The notes under the pieces were generated by a model. That model was not told the DNA's origin and made no database searches. It saw only the letters and a list, made by a program, of their open reading frames with translations. From contig CAJLMA010000004.1 in NCBI GenBank assembly GCA_905207705.1, positions 124,001-188,000 of the forward strand: a DNA stretch of 64,000 bases. The letters are read 5' to 3'. Made by a program: the position numbers and the translations under genes. Position 1 is the stretch's first letter; each line of letters opens with the position of its first letter. The stretch comes from an uncultured Prevotellaceae bacterium (GTDB lineage: Bacteria > Bacteroidota > Bacteroidia > Bacteroidales > Muribaculaceae). Below, in pieces: positions 33,235 to 40,800 of the stretch.

Positions 33235-34515
33235 ATGGAAAAAGACAACACTATATTTGACCTTATTGAACTGGAACATCAGAGACAAAAGAAAGGCATT
33301 GAACTTATAGCATCTGAAAATTTCGTAAGTGAGGAAGTCATGGCCGCTATAGGTACATGTCTTACGAATAAATACGCCGAAGGTTATCCCGGCCATCGTT
33401 ATTATGGAGGCTGCGAAATCATTGATCAAGTTGAGCAACTTGCCATAGACCGCATCAAGAAACTGTTTGGGGCAGAATATGCCAATGTTCAGCCTCATTC
33501 CGGCGCACAGGCAAATATGGCAGTTTTTATGGCATGTATGAATCCGGGAGATACTTTTATGGGGTTCAATCTTTCACACGGCGGCCATTTGACGCACGGT
33601 AGTCCGGTTAATTTTTCCGGGCTGATGTATCATGCTGTCGGATACAACGTTGATAAAAATACCGGTCTGATTGATTATGACTGGATGGAGGCCGAAGCAT
33701 GGAGGATAAAGCCTAAATTGATCATCGGAGGTGCAAGTGCATATTCCCGTGAATGGGATTATGCCCGAATGCGAGAAATTGCGGATAATGTCGGTGCTCT
33801 GCTTATGATTGATATGGCTCATCCTGCCGGGCTGATAGCTACGGGCTTGCTTGACAACCCTGTGAATTATGCCCACATCGTAACATCGACAACTCATAAG
33901 ACTTTGCGTGGTCCACGTGGCGGTTTCATCCTTTTGGGGAAAGATTTTGAGAATCCTTGGGGTAAAAGAAATAATAAAGGGGCAATCCGCATGATGAGTT
34001 CCTTGCTTGACTCGGCGGTATTTCCCGGAATGCAAGGTGGCCCGCTTGAACATGTCATTGCAAGTAAGGCTGTAGCATTCCATGAAGCCTTGCAGCCCGA
34101 ATTCAGAACATACCAGAAACAGGTAAGAAACAACGCCCGGGCGATGTCAAAAGTGTTTATCGAACTGGGATACGACGTTGTTTCGGGTGGTACTGACAAC
34201 CACTGTTTCCTTATTGACCTACGTTCCAAATTTCCTGAGTTGACGGGAAGACAGGCAGAAAAAACACTTGCCGAAGCGGATATTACCGTAAATAAGAATA
34301 TGGTTCCGTTTGATACTCGTTCTCCATTCCTGACCTCAGGAATACGTATTGGTACACCTGCGATAACTACCCGTGGAGCAGACGAAACGTTAATGAGAGA
34401 AATTGCTGAAATAATTGACCGTGTCTTGTCCGCTCCAGAAGATAAAAAAGCAATAGCTGATGTGCGTAATAAAATTAATTCAACAATGATGCAGTACCCC
34501 ATATTTGCATGGTAG
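33235..34515 (+). CDS. glyA: Serine hydroxymethyltransferase
   Basis: GlyA interconverts serine and glycine with tetrahydrofolate as the one-carbon carrier. The 426-residue length is normal. It has IELIASENFVSEEVM, NKYAEGYPGHRYYGGCE, the PLP lysine in TTHKTLRGPRGG (Lys222), and the C-terminal TPAITTRG segment. It is the last gene of the operon and stops 83 bases before the end of the broken integrase. A core glyA is expected elsewhere in the chromosome, so this is probably an accessory copy. Confidence 0.95.
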   Translation: MEKDNTIFDLIELEHQRQKKGIELIASENFVSEEVMAAIGTCLTNKYAEGYPGHRYYGGCEIIDQVEQLAIDRIKKLFGAEYANVQPHSGAQANMAVFMACMNPGDTFMGFNLSHGGHLTHGSPVNFSGLMYHAVGYNVDKNTGLIDYDWMEAEAWRIKPKLIIGGASAYSREWDYARMREIADNVGALLMIDMAHPAGLIATGLLDNPVNYAHIVTSTTHKTLRGPRGGFILLGKDFENPWGKRNNKGAIRMMSSLLDSAVFPGMQGGPLEHVIASKAVAFHEALQPEFRTYQKQVRNNARAMSKVFIELGYDVVSGGTDNHCFLIDLRSKFPELTGRQAEKTLAEADITVNKNMVPFDTRSPFLTSGIRIGTPAITTRGADETLMREIAEIIDRVLSAPEDKKAIADVRNKINSTMMQYPIFAW

Positions 34516-34598
34516 AGCCGTAAAATAGCCGAGATACAAGCATTGTCCGTGCGGTTGTTCACAGCCACTATTTCCGCCGCCATTGCGTTTTATCTCCA

Positions 34599-35408
34599 CT
34601 ATGCGGTCTTGGTCAGTTCCCTTATGTCCACGAAAGAGAGGGCGGTGAAGCTCGCAAACACGAACAGGTCACGGATGTATGCCAGCTTCGGGTCTGCGAA
34701 CTCATGCGTCATCACCGCTTTCAACTCATCCTCCGTCAGAAACTCACGTTCCTTGACATTCGGGCTGATGTGGAACTGCGCAAACGGGTTTCTCGGTATC
34801 AGCCCGTTGAAGTGCGCACGCATCACCACGCCTTTCAGCCACATGCACTTCTCCCATATCGTGCCGTTGCGCAATCCCGCCTCCGTGGAGAGATAGACCG
34901 CAAACTCCTTGATGAAGTCGGGCGTAAGTTCTAACATATAGATGTCATTGCGTTTGTAGAACGACTTGATGAACGCCGCTACATGGTTTCTTGCCCGCAC
35001 TCGTGATTGGTAGGTAGCCACAACCCTGTCCTTACCGACACGCTTTTTGAACACCTCGTTCTCACGGTCGAAGGCTTTAAGCAGCGTCTCATATTCGCCC
35101 CCTATGCCCTGATAGGCGTTGCGCACCATCTCTGCCGTGACATACGCTTCACGGTCGGATATGCGCTGGTAGTGCTTGATGATTTGCGCCTTGATGTTGT
35201 CAAGCGCAAGGTTCGTCTCCCTTGCCTCACGGCTCTTGCCCTTGACACGGTTGCCCTTTGCGTCCCAAAGTTCTTTTGAAATGCTCCGCTTGCAACTGAA
35301 CTGCGCCACCGTCCCATTGATTGTAACCCGTCCCATGATGGGGACAATTCCGTTCTTTTCCTTGCTGCCGTTCGCATAGAACAGCACGCGAAATGTGCTC
35401 CTTGTCAT
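34599..35408 (-). pseudogene. Truncated and frameshifted tyrosine recombinase/integrase
   Basis: The N-terminal 269 residues are intact from the ATG at 35408 (MTRSTFRVLFYANGSKEKNG). They comprise the arm-type DNA-binding domain, the SAM-like core-binding domain (ITK-like segment YMLELTPDFIKEFAVYLS), and the start of the catalytic domain (FVFASFTALSFVDIREL). Right after this, one missing base (AAG ACC instead of AAA GAC) shifts the frame into a stop, and only about eight codons of family-like sequence (DRIVEI) remain in the other frame. The histidine, second arginine and tyrosine of the active site are gone, so it cannot recombine DNA. Full homologues are about 400 residues. Confidence 0.85.
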
Positions 35409-35653
35409 ACTCGTTCTTTTTGGTTGCAAAACTATAAATCAACGAGTTAAACCTTGACAGGCAAACCTACGCAGAACGCAGCAAATAAAACGGAGACTGT
35501 TAAATCTGCATTTCTGACGGGTAACGAATAGGAAACCGTTCTTCTGCTTCAATCCGCTTTGAAACAGTTTTCACCCCTCCGCCCAACTTTCGTGATTTTC
35601 TCCTAACTGCTTAGTTTACAGATTACATTTCGTTAATCTGCTGAATTTCGGAG
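35409..35653. other. Non-coding right end of the island
   Basis: This 245-base stretch between the integrase start and the candidate att-like repeat has no gene. It contains short repeats of the type found at integrase arm sites (for example CAGATTA...TAATCTG at about 35619-35640), which could form a weak hairpin. I see no complete promoter match for the integrase. Confidence 0.4.
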
Positions 35654-35670
35654 GTTTTTCCATAGATTTT
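35654..35670 (+). repeat. Right copy of the candidate island-flanking repeat
   Basis: GTTTTTCCATAGATTTT, 16 of 17 matching the left copy at 18547-18563. It is followed at once by the lpxB promoter, so the copy sits exactly where host sequence would resume. Confidence 0.35.
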
Positions 35671-35673
35671 GTG

Positions 35674-35682
35674 TAAGTTTGC
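35674..35682 (+). promoter_or_regulatory. -7 promoter element for lpxB
   Basis: TAAGTTTGC is a full match to TAnnTTTGY, 29 bases before the lpxB start. Confidence 0.65.
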
Positions 35683-35711
35683 AATAAGTCAAATTTAGAA
35701 TAGGCAGATAG

Positions 35712-36872
35712 ATGAAGTATTTTTTAATAGCCGGCGAGGCTTCGGGCGACTTGCATGCGGCTCAACTCATAGGTGAGCTAAGGCGTCAAGATGCGACAGC
35801 CGAATTTTCCTTTTTCGGAGGCGATATGATGGCTCAGTCTGCATGTGTGGCGCCATTGATTCATTATAAGGACATGGCTTTCATGGGGTTTATAGAAGTC
35901 TTGAAGCATTTGTCGCAGATTCTTGGATTTCTTGAAAAGGCTAAACGCCACATTGATGAATGGCATCCCGATGCAGTGATTCTTGTCGATTATCCGTCTT
36001 TCAATCTTAAAGTCGCAAAATATGCCTATGAGAATAGGATTCCGGCCTTTTATTTCATTTCACCTAAGGTGTGGGCATGGAAAGAATACAGGGTAAAACA
36101 GATAAAGAAGTATATCTCCGAATTGTATTCAATCCTTCCGTTTGAGACCGAATTTTATGCCAGTCACGGATATGCCGTGGAATATGTCGGGAATCCCACC
36201 GTTAAGGAGATTGTGACGGCTGCAAAGCAGTTTGCTGATGATGCTTCGTTTAAAGCTGCCAATGGCCTTGATGGCGACAAGGAAATAATTGCGATAGTAC
36301 CTGGGTCGCGCCATAAAGAGATACGCGACAATCTGCCTGAAATGGTTGCAGCTTGTAGTAAATTTGGTCAGTACCAAGCTGTAATAGCCGGCGCACCCAA
36401 CATCGACGAGAACGAATATCGCAAGATACTGAATAATTGCGGCGACTATGGTCGTGGCATAAAAATATTGTTCGGCAAGTCGTGGGAGCTTGTGGCTCAT
36501 TCTCGTGCGGCAGTAGTGACATCGGGAACGGCAACGCTTGAAACTGCCATCCTTGGTACTCCGCAGGTAGTGTGTTACAGGATGAACGGTAGCAAGCGTG
36601 TTTATAACTGGTATAAACGTCTGTTGAAAGTCAAGTATGTGTCGTTGCCCAACCTCATTGCCGATGCCCCGGTCGTTGTTGAGTTGCTACTTCATTACTG
36701 TAATCGTGAGTCGATAGGCAGCGAGCTTGGATTGCTGCTTGCGGATACGCCGCGACGCAAGGCAGTACTTGACGGGTATGCAAAAATGCGCGACCGTCTT
36801 GGAACTAATGATTGTGCGGCGACAGCTGCTTATAAATTGGTAAAAAAGCTTGAATCGAGTGCGAATAAATAA
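35712..36872 (+). CDS. lpxB: Lipid-A-disaccharide synthase
   Basis: LpxB is a membrane-associated glycosyltransferase (GT19) that joins UDP-2,3-diacylglucosamine and lipid X to form the lipid A disaccharide. The 386-residue protein starts MKYFLIAGEASGDLHAAQL, the family signature. It has FYFISPKVWAWKEYR and SGTATLETAILGTPQVVCYR for UDP-sugar binding. The length is normal. It leads a short + strand unit with the tyrosine phosphatase gene 11 bases on. It is the first intact host gene right of the island. Confidence 0.95.
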   Translation: MKYFLIAGEASGDLHAAQLIGELRRQDATAEFSFFGGDMMAQSACVAPLIHYKDMAFMGFIEVLKHLSQILGFLEKAKRHIDEWHPDAVILVDYPSFNLKVAKYAYENRIPAFYFISPKVWAWKEYRVKQIKKYISELYSILPFETEFYASHGYAVEYVGNPTVKEIVTAAKQFADDASFKAANGLDGDKEIIAIVPGSRHKEIRDNLPEMVAACSKFGQYQAVIAGAPNIDENEYRKILNNCGDYGRGIKILFGKSWELVAHSRAAVVTSGTATLETAILGTPQVVCYRMNGSKRVYNWYKRLLKVKYVSLPNLIADAPVVVELLLHYCNRESIGSELGLLLADTPRRKAVLDGYAKMRDRLGTNDCAATAAYKLVKKLESSANK

Positions 36873-36883
36873 CTTGTAAATCG

Positions 36884-37396
36884 TTGAGAAGAATGGGAAG
36901 AAATTATTTGGACAATCCATATAAGATTTTATTTGTATGCCTCGGGAATATTTGTCGTTCACCGGCTGCCCAGGGCATAATGGAAAGCATGATTGCCGAG
37001 CGCGGGCTGCAAGACAAGATAAAAGCAGACTCGGCCGGAACTTATGGCGGTCATGCCGGAAGCTTGCCCGATACTCGGATGAGGATACATGCCCGCCGCA
37101 GGGGATATGAGCTTACGCATCGCAGCCGTCAGGCGACATGGGAGGATTATGACGCATTCGACAAGATTGTGGTCATGGAGAAGAGCAACCGGTATGCCTT
37201 GGAACCATTGTTTGGCTGCGCAGGTGATGAAAAAATCGTGGAAATAGGCCGCTACATAAGGATGAATAAGCATTACGACCATGTACCCGACCCGTATTAT
37301 GACGGCGATGAAGGATTTGAACTTGTACTCGACTTGCTTGAAGATGCGTGTGGCGCACTCCTCGACGAAATATGCCGGCAAATGGACGAGGCATGA
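36884..37396 (+). CDS. Low-molecular-weight protein tyrosine phosphatase
   Basis: The 170-residue cytoplasmic enzyme has the P-loop CLGNICRSP, with nucleophile Cys19 and Arg25 in the C-x5-R pattern. The general-acid aspartate is in VPDPYYDG, near residue 132. Family members oppose tyrosine autokinases of the Wzc type, and a tyrosine-rich kinase tail lies at the left edge of this window, though 36 kb away. An ATG three codons downstream is an equally possible start. It follows lpxB by 11 bases, so the two are probably co-transcribed. Confidence 0.93.
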   Translation: MRRMGRNYLDNPYKILFVCLGNICRSPAAQGIMESMIAERGLQDKIKADSAGTYGGHAGSLPDTRMRIHARRRGYELTHRSRQATWEDYDAFDKIVVMEKSNRYALEPLFGCAGDEKIVEIGRYIRMNKHYDHVPDPYYDGDEGFELVLDLLEDACGALLDEICRQMDEA

Positions 37397-37458
37397 ATTG
37401 CGATAGTCTGACTCGTTGATAAACTATACCATAAATAACTATACAAATCAGTAAAAAC

Positions 37459-39960
37459 ATGAAAAAAAACCTTTTAATGACAATGGCTTCGGCTCTGTTT
37501 TGCATTTTGCCGGCGATGGCCGGAGAAGCTCCCATTTCGGTGAAGTGGGAGATGGGTGAAAACGGAGTGAAGCCAGGATATTATAGCTCCCGTTTTGTGA
37601 TAACCAACATAAGTGATACTACACTTGGCGACGGATGGGGATTTTATTACAACACTTTCCCAAGGACTGTGGAACTTGCTCACGGATGCAAGGCAGAGAT
37701 AAGCACGATTGTGCCTAATTACTACAGGATAACGCCGGGTAGCAAATACGAGCCTTTGCAGCCCGGTGATTCGTTGGTAGTGGAAATGATGACGAAAGGG
37801 GTTTACGGTTCGGCATCATTTAATCCCGACGGGGGGCATTTTGCGTTTGACGACATGATGGATAATCCAATGCCTGTGAAAATAACCGTTCCGGTTATGC
37901 AAAATCCTGCGCAATGGAGCGTTCCCGGCAAAGAGCATCCTGAGTATCCCGATGGCAACTATGTGTATAAGTTGAACGAATCGATAAATCCCGAAGTTGC
38001 CAAGTACAGCAGTTCGGTATATGACATATTCCCTACGCCAAAGTCGATAATTGAAGCTGATGGCGCATTGAAGCTTGATTCTACGTTGACAATCGTTGTG
38101 AAGAATGGCGTGACGGAAGCCGGTATGTATCTGGAAGAAAAATTGACGGCCAACGGCTTGCATGTTGACGCATCAGGTGGCATTCCTGTGGAACTTTCCT
38201 TGCTTGAACCTGATGGAAGGAATAAGGAATATTATGAGTTGACCGTGGAGCCTGCAAAAGTCTCAATTGCCGGGGCATCGCAAGATGGCGTGTTGAACGG
38301 AGTGAAAACATTGATAGCCGTAATTGAGGGCAGTTGGGCTTATACCAACAAGGAATTGCCTTGTGTTAAAATTGCCGATTATCCCGACTTGAATTATCGA
38401 GGATTCATGCTTGACATTGCAAGGAATTTTACCCGTTATGACAACATATTGCAGTTGATTGACATGCTTGCGTCCTATAAGATAAATTACATGCAATTCC
38501 ATTTGACTGATGACGAAGCATGGCGAATCGAGATTCCGGGACTGCCCGAATTGACGCAAGTGGGGTCGCGCAAAGGATTGACACTTGATGAAAATGACTT
38601 TATGGTTCAAACTTACCGTGGCTCGGGAAATCCCAATGATACGACAACGACTGCCAACGGGTTTATAACTCGTGAACAATTTGTGGAGTTGCTGAAATAT
38701 GCTGCAAGCAGGGGCGTGACGGTCATTCCCGAAGTGGAAAGCCCCGGACATGCGCGTGCGGCAATAGTGTCGATGAGGCACAGATATGCCAAGTATGCGG
38801 CATTGGGAGATACAGTAGAAGCCGAGAGATATAAATTGTGGGATGATGGCGACCGCTCGGAATACACTTCGGCACAAGGTTTTCACGACAATGTGATGAA
38901 CATAGCAGGCGAAGGCACATACAGGTTCATGGAGAAGGTGATAGATGAGCTTGCATTGATGTACAAGGATGCCGGACTTGAAATGAAAATCATGCACATA
39001 GGTGGTGATGAAGTGGCCACAGGTGCATGGTTGAAGTCACCAATGGTGCAAGATCTCATGCAGCGTAACGGATACAAGACTACGCATGAGGCTCATGGAT
39101 ATTTTGTGGACAGGATTTCGGACATTATTGCTTCCAAAGGGATGAAGACTGTGGGATGGCAGGAAGTTGCCACCAACCGCGACAAGGCGTTTTCATCGAG
39201 GGTGGCTCCTCGATTTGCAGGCGTGAACGCATGGAGTACAGTGGGCAGCCGCGACATTGTGCCATACACTCTTGCCAACAATGGCTATCCTGTGATATTG
39301 AGCAATGTAAATAATTTTTATTTCGACATGGTATATAGCTATCATCAAAGCGAGCGCGGATTGAGCTGGGGTGGGATAACCAATGAATTTACATCTTGGG
39401 AAGCCCAGCCGTTCAACATATATCGCACTCGTCACACGTCCATTGACGGACAGCCTGTGAACCTTGCAAAGGCTGCCGACGGCAAACCCGGATTGAAGTT
39501 GCCACAGAACATAATAGGCGTGCAGGCACAGACATGGGCCGAGGCCGTGGACAGCTATGAAATGATACAGAATTATTATTTCCCTAAAGTGTTTGGGCTC
39601 GCCGAGCGTGGCTGGAACGCTTATCCTGCATGGGGAACCGATTACAAGGATTTGAGCAGGTATTACACCGAGCGTTCGCAATATAACCTTAAAATAGGGT
39701 TGAAGGAATTGCCTCGGCTTTTCAACAAAGGCGTAAGTTTCCACATAGGTCAGCCGGGCATAATCGTGAAGGATGGCAAGTTGATTGCCAATACGCAGTA
39801 TCCCGGCGTGACGGTGCGCTATACGCTCGACGGCAGTGAGCCTACGAGGGATTCGGCCATGTGGACCGAGCCTGTGGATTGCGGTGATGCAAGTGTGATA
39901 AAGGCGCGTGCTTATTATCTTGGGAAAGAAAGTGTAACGACGTTCTTGTTTGTGAAATGA
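37459..39960 (+). CDS. Secreted beta-N-acetylhexosaminidase, GH20
   Basis: The 833-residue enzyme removes terminal N-acetylglucosamine or N-acetylgalactosamine from glycans such as mucin or chitin fragments. It has a signal peptide (LLMTMASALFCILPAMAG), and a CHB_HEX-type N-terminal domain (about 25-155). A GH20b domain follows (about 190-300), then the TIM barrel, which opens with YRGFMLDIARNFTRYDNILQ. The catalytic pair is Asp517-Glu518 in HIGGDE. A C-terminal chitobiase-type beta domain closes the chain (VRYTLDGSEPTRDSAMW). It has no lipobox, so it is periplasmic or secreted. Gut Bacteroidales use such enzymes on host mucin; that use is inferred. Confidence 0.93.
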   Translation: MKKNLLMTMASALFCILPAMAGEAPISVKWEMGENGVKPGYYSSRFVITNISDTTLGDGWGFYYNTFPRTVELAHGCKAEISTIVPNYYRITPGSKYEPLQPGDSLVVEMMTKGVYGSASFNPDGGHFAFDDMMDNPMPVKITVPVMQNPAQWSVPGKEHPEYPDGNYVYKLNESINPEVAKYSSSVYDIFPTPKSIIEADGALKLDSTLTIVVKNGVTEAGMYLEEKLTANGLHVDASGGIPVELSLLEPDGRNKEYYELTVEPAKVSIAGASQDGVLNGVKTLIAVIEGSWAYTNKELPCVKIADYPDLNYRGFMLDIARNFTRYDNILQLIDMLASYKINYMQFHLTDDEAWRIEIPGLPELTQVGSRKGLTLDENDFMVQTYRGSGNPNDTTTTANGFITREQFVELLKYAASRGVTVIPEVESPGHARAAIVSMRHRYAKYAALGDTVEAERYKLWDDGDRSEYTSAQGFHDNVMNIAGEGTYRFMEKVIDELALMYKDAGLEMKIMHIGGDEVATGAWLKSPMVQDLMQRNGYKTTHEAHGYFVDRISDIIASKGMKTVGWQEVATNRDKAFSSRVAPRFAGVNAWSTVGSRDIVPYTLANNGYPVILSNVNNFYFDMVYSYHQSERGLSWGGITNEFTSWEAQPFNIYRTRHTSIDGQPVNLAKAADGKPGLKLPQNIIGVQAQTWAEAVDSYEMIQNYYFPKVFGLAERGWNAYPAWGTDYKDLSRYYTERSQYNLKIGLKELPRLFNKGVSFHIGQPGIIVKDGKLIANTQYPGVTVRYTLDGSEPTRDSAMWTEPVDCGDASVIKARAYYLGKESVTTFLFVK

Positions 39961-40030
39961 CCATGAATTGATTTATTGCGTCGATACTGTAAAACCGCTA
40001 TAGGCTTTGCAGGCAGCAATATTGATAAAA

Positions 40031-40066
40031 AACAGGAGCCATGCCGAGTGTGCGGTGGCTCCTGTT
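40031..40066. terminator. Bidirectional terminator between the GH20 gene and the efflux operon
   Basis: The 11-bp stem AACAGGAGCCA/TGGCTCCTGTT (40031-40041 with 40056-40066) is followed by T on the + strand and by TTTTTATC on the - strand. It ends two convergent units. Confidence 0.85.
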
Positions 40067-40090
40067 TCCTTCATTTCGCCAATTAGTGAA

Positions 40091-40768
40091 TCAGATTGAT
40101 GCTATTGATGTCACGATTTGTCCGTCAAACAGATTGACTATGCGTCCGGCGTATCCTGCATCATGCTGGCTGTGCGTTACCATCACTATTGTGGTTCCTT
40201 CTTTGTTGAGTTGAGAAAGCAGCTGCATCACTTCCTTGCCGTTTTTAGAGTCAAGGTTTCCTGTAGGCTCGTCGGCGAGTATTATTTTAGGATTGGATAC
40301 CACGGCACGGGCTATGGCCACACGTTGCTGCTGTCCTCCCGACAGTTGTTGTGGATAGTGTCTTGCACGGAGGCTTATGCTCATGCGCGACAGGATTTCG
40401 GCGACTTTCTCTTTGCGTTCTTTTGACGACATGTGCATGTAGGTGAGCGGTAGTTCCACGTTTTCCTGTACGTTCAACTCATCTATCAGGTTGAAACTTT
40501 GGAAAATGAATCCTATGTTGCCACTGCGCATGTGCGTGCGTTCTTTTTCTTTCAAGTGTCCCACTTCCTCGTTGTTAAGGAAGTAACGTCCGCCAGAAGG
40601 GTTGTCGAGCAGTCCCATGATGTTGAGCAATGTGGATTTGCCGCAGCCTGAAGGTCCCATGATGGCTACAAATTCCTTCTCGGCAATTTCAAGGTTGATA
40701 TTGTTCAGTGCAATTGTTTCCACCTCGGTAGTGCGGAATATCTTTGTGAGATTTTCTATTCGTATCAT
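40091..40768 (-). CDS. ABC transporter ATPase, MacB/LolD type
   Basis: The 225-residue ATPase starts at 40768 (MIRIENLTKIFRTTEVETIALNN). A longer frame to 40918 would run into the upstream permease gene. Walker A is GPSGCGKST (38-46), the Q-loop lies in IGFIFQSFNLID, the signature is QLSGGQQQR, and Walker B is IILADEPTGNLDS. This is the MacB/LolD/FtsE subfamily, whose members pair with permeases of the FtsX fold to drive mechanotransmission rather than transport through the membrane. It is the last gene of a four-gene efflux operon. Confidence 0.92.
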   Translation of the reverse strand: MIRIENLTKIFRTTEVETIALNNINLEIAEKEFVAIMGPSGCGKSTLLNIMGLLDNPSGGRYFLNNEEVGHLKEKERTHMRSGNIGFIFQSFNLIDELNVQENVELPLTYMHMSSKERKEKVAEILSRMSISLRARHYPQQLSGGQQQRVAIARAVVSNPKIILADEPTGNLDSKNGKEVMQLLSQLNKEGTTIVMVTHSQHDAGYAGRIVNLFDGQIVTSIASI

Positions 40769-40800
40769 AGTTTTTGTTAGTATTTCCGGGTTATTTGAAA

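Larger units (their letters stand above)
18547..35670. mobile_element. Accessory island carrying a PLP-enzyme gene cluster and mobile-element remnants
   Basis: The block sits between a flavodoxin-fold gene and lpxB. It carries a tyrosine-integrase remnant at its right end, a cut-down excisionase-type HTH gene, two internally deleted pseudogenes, and about a dozen accessory genes with their own Lrp and AraC regulators. The boundaries are set by an imperfect direct repeat (18547-18563 and 35654-35670). If the block is removed, the gap between the flanking host genes closes to about 106 bases, a normal intergenic distance. No relaxase, coupling protein or replication gene is present, so it looks immobile now. 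The extent is inferred. Confidence 0.55.

Noticed and set aside
35674..35682. GTAAGTTTGC next to the right edge as a CTnDOT-like attachment core
   Set aside because: It equals the -7 promoter consensus found before many host genes here, and no matching copy in the same orientation exists at the left edge.
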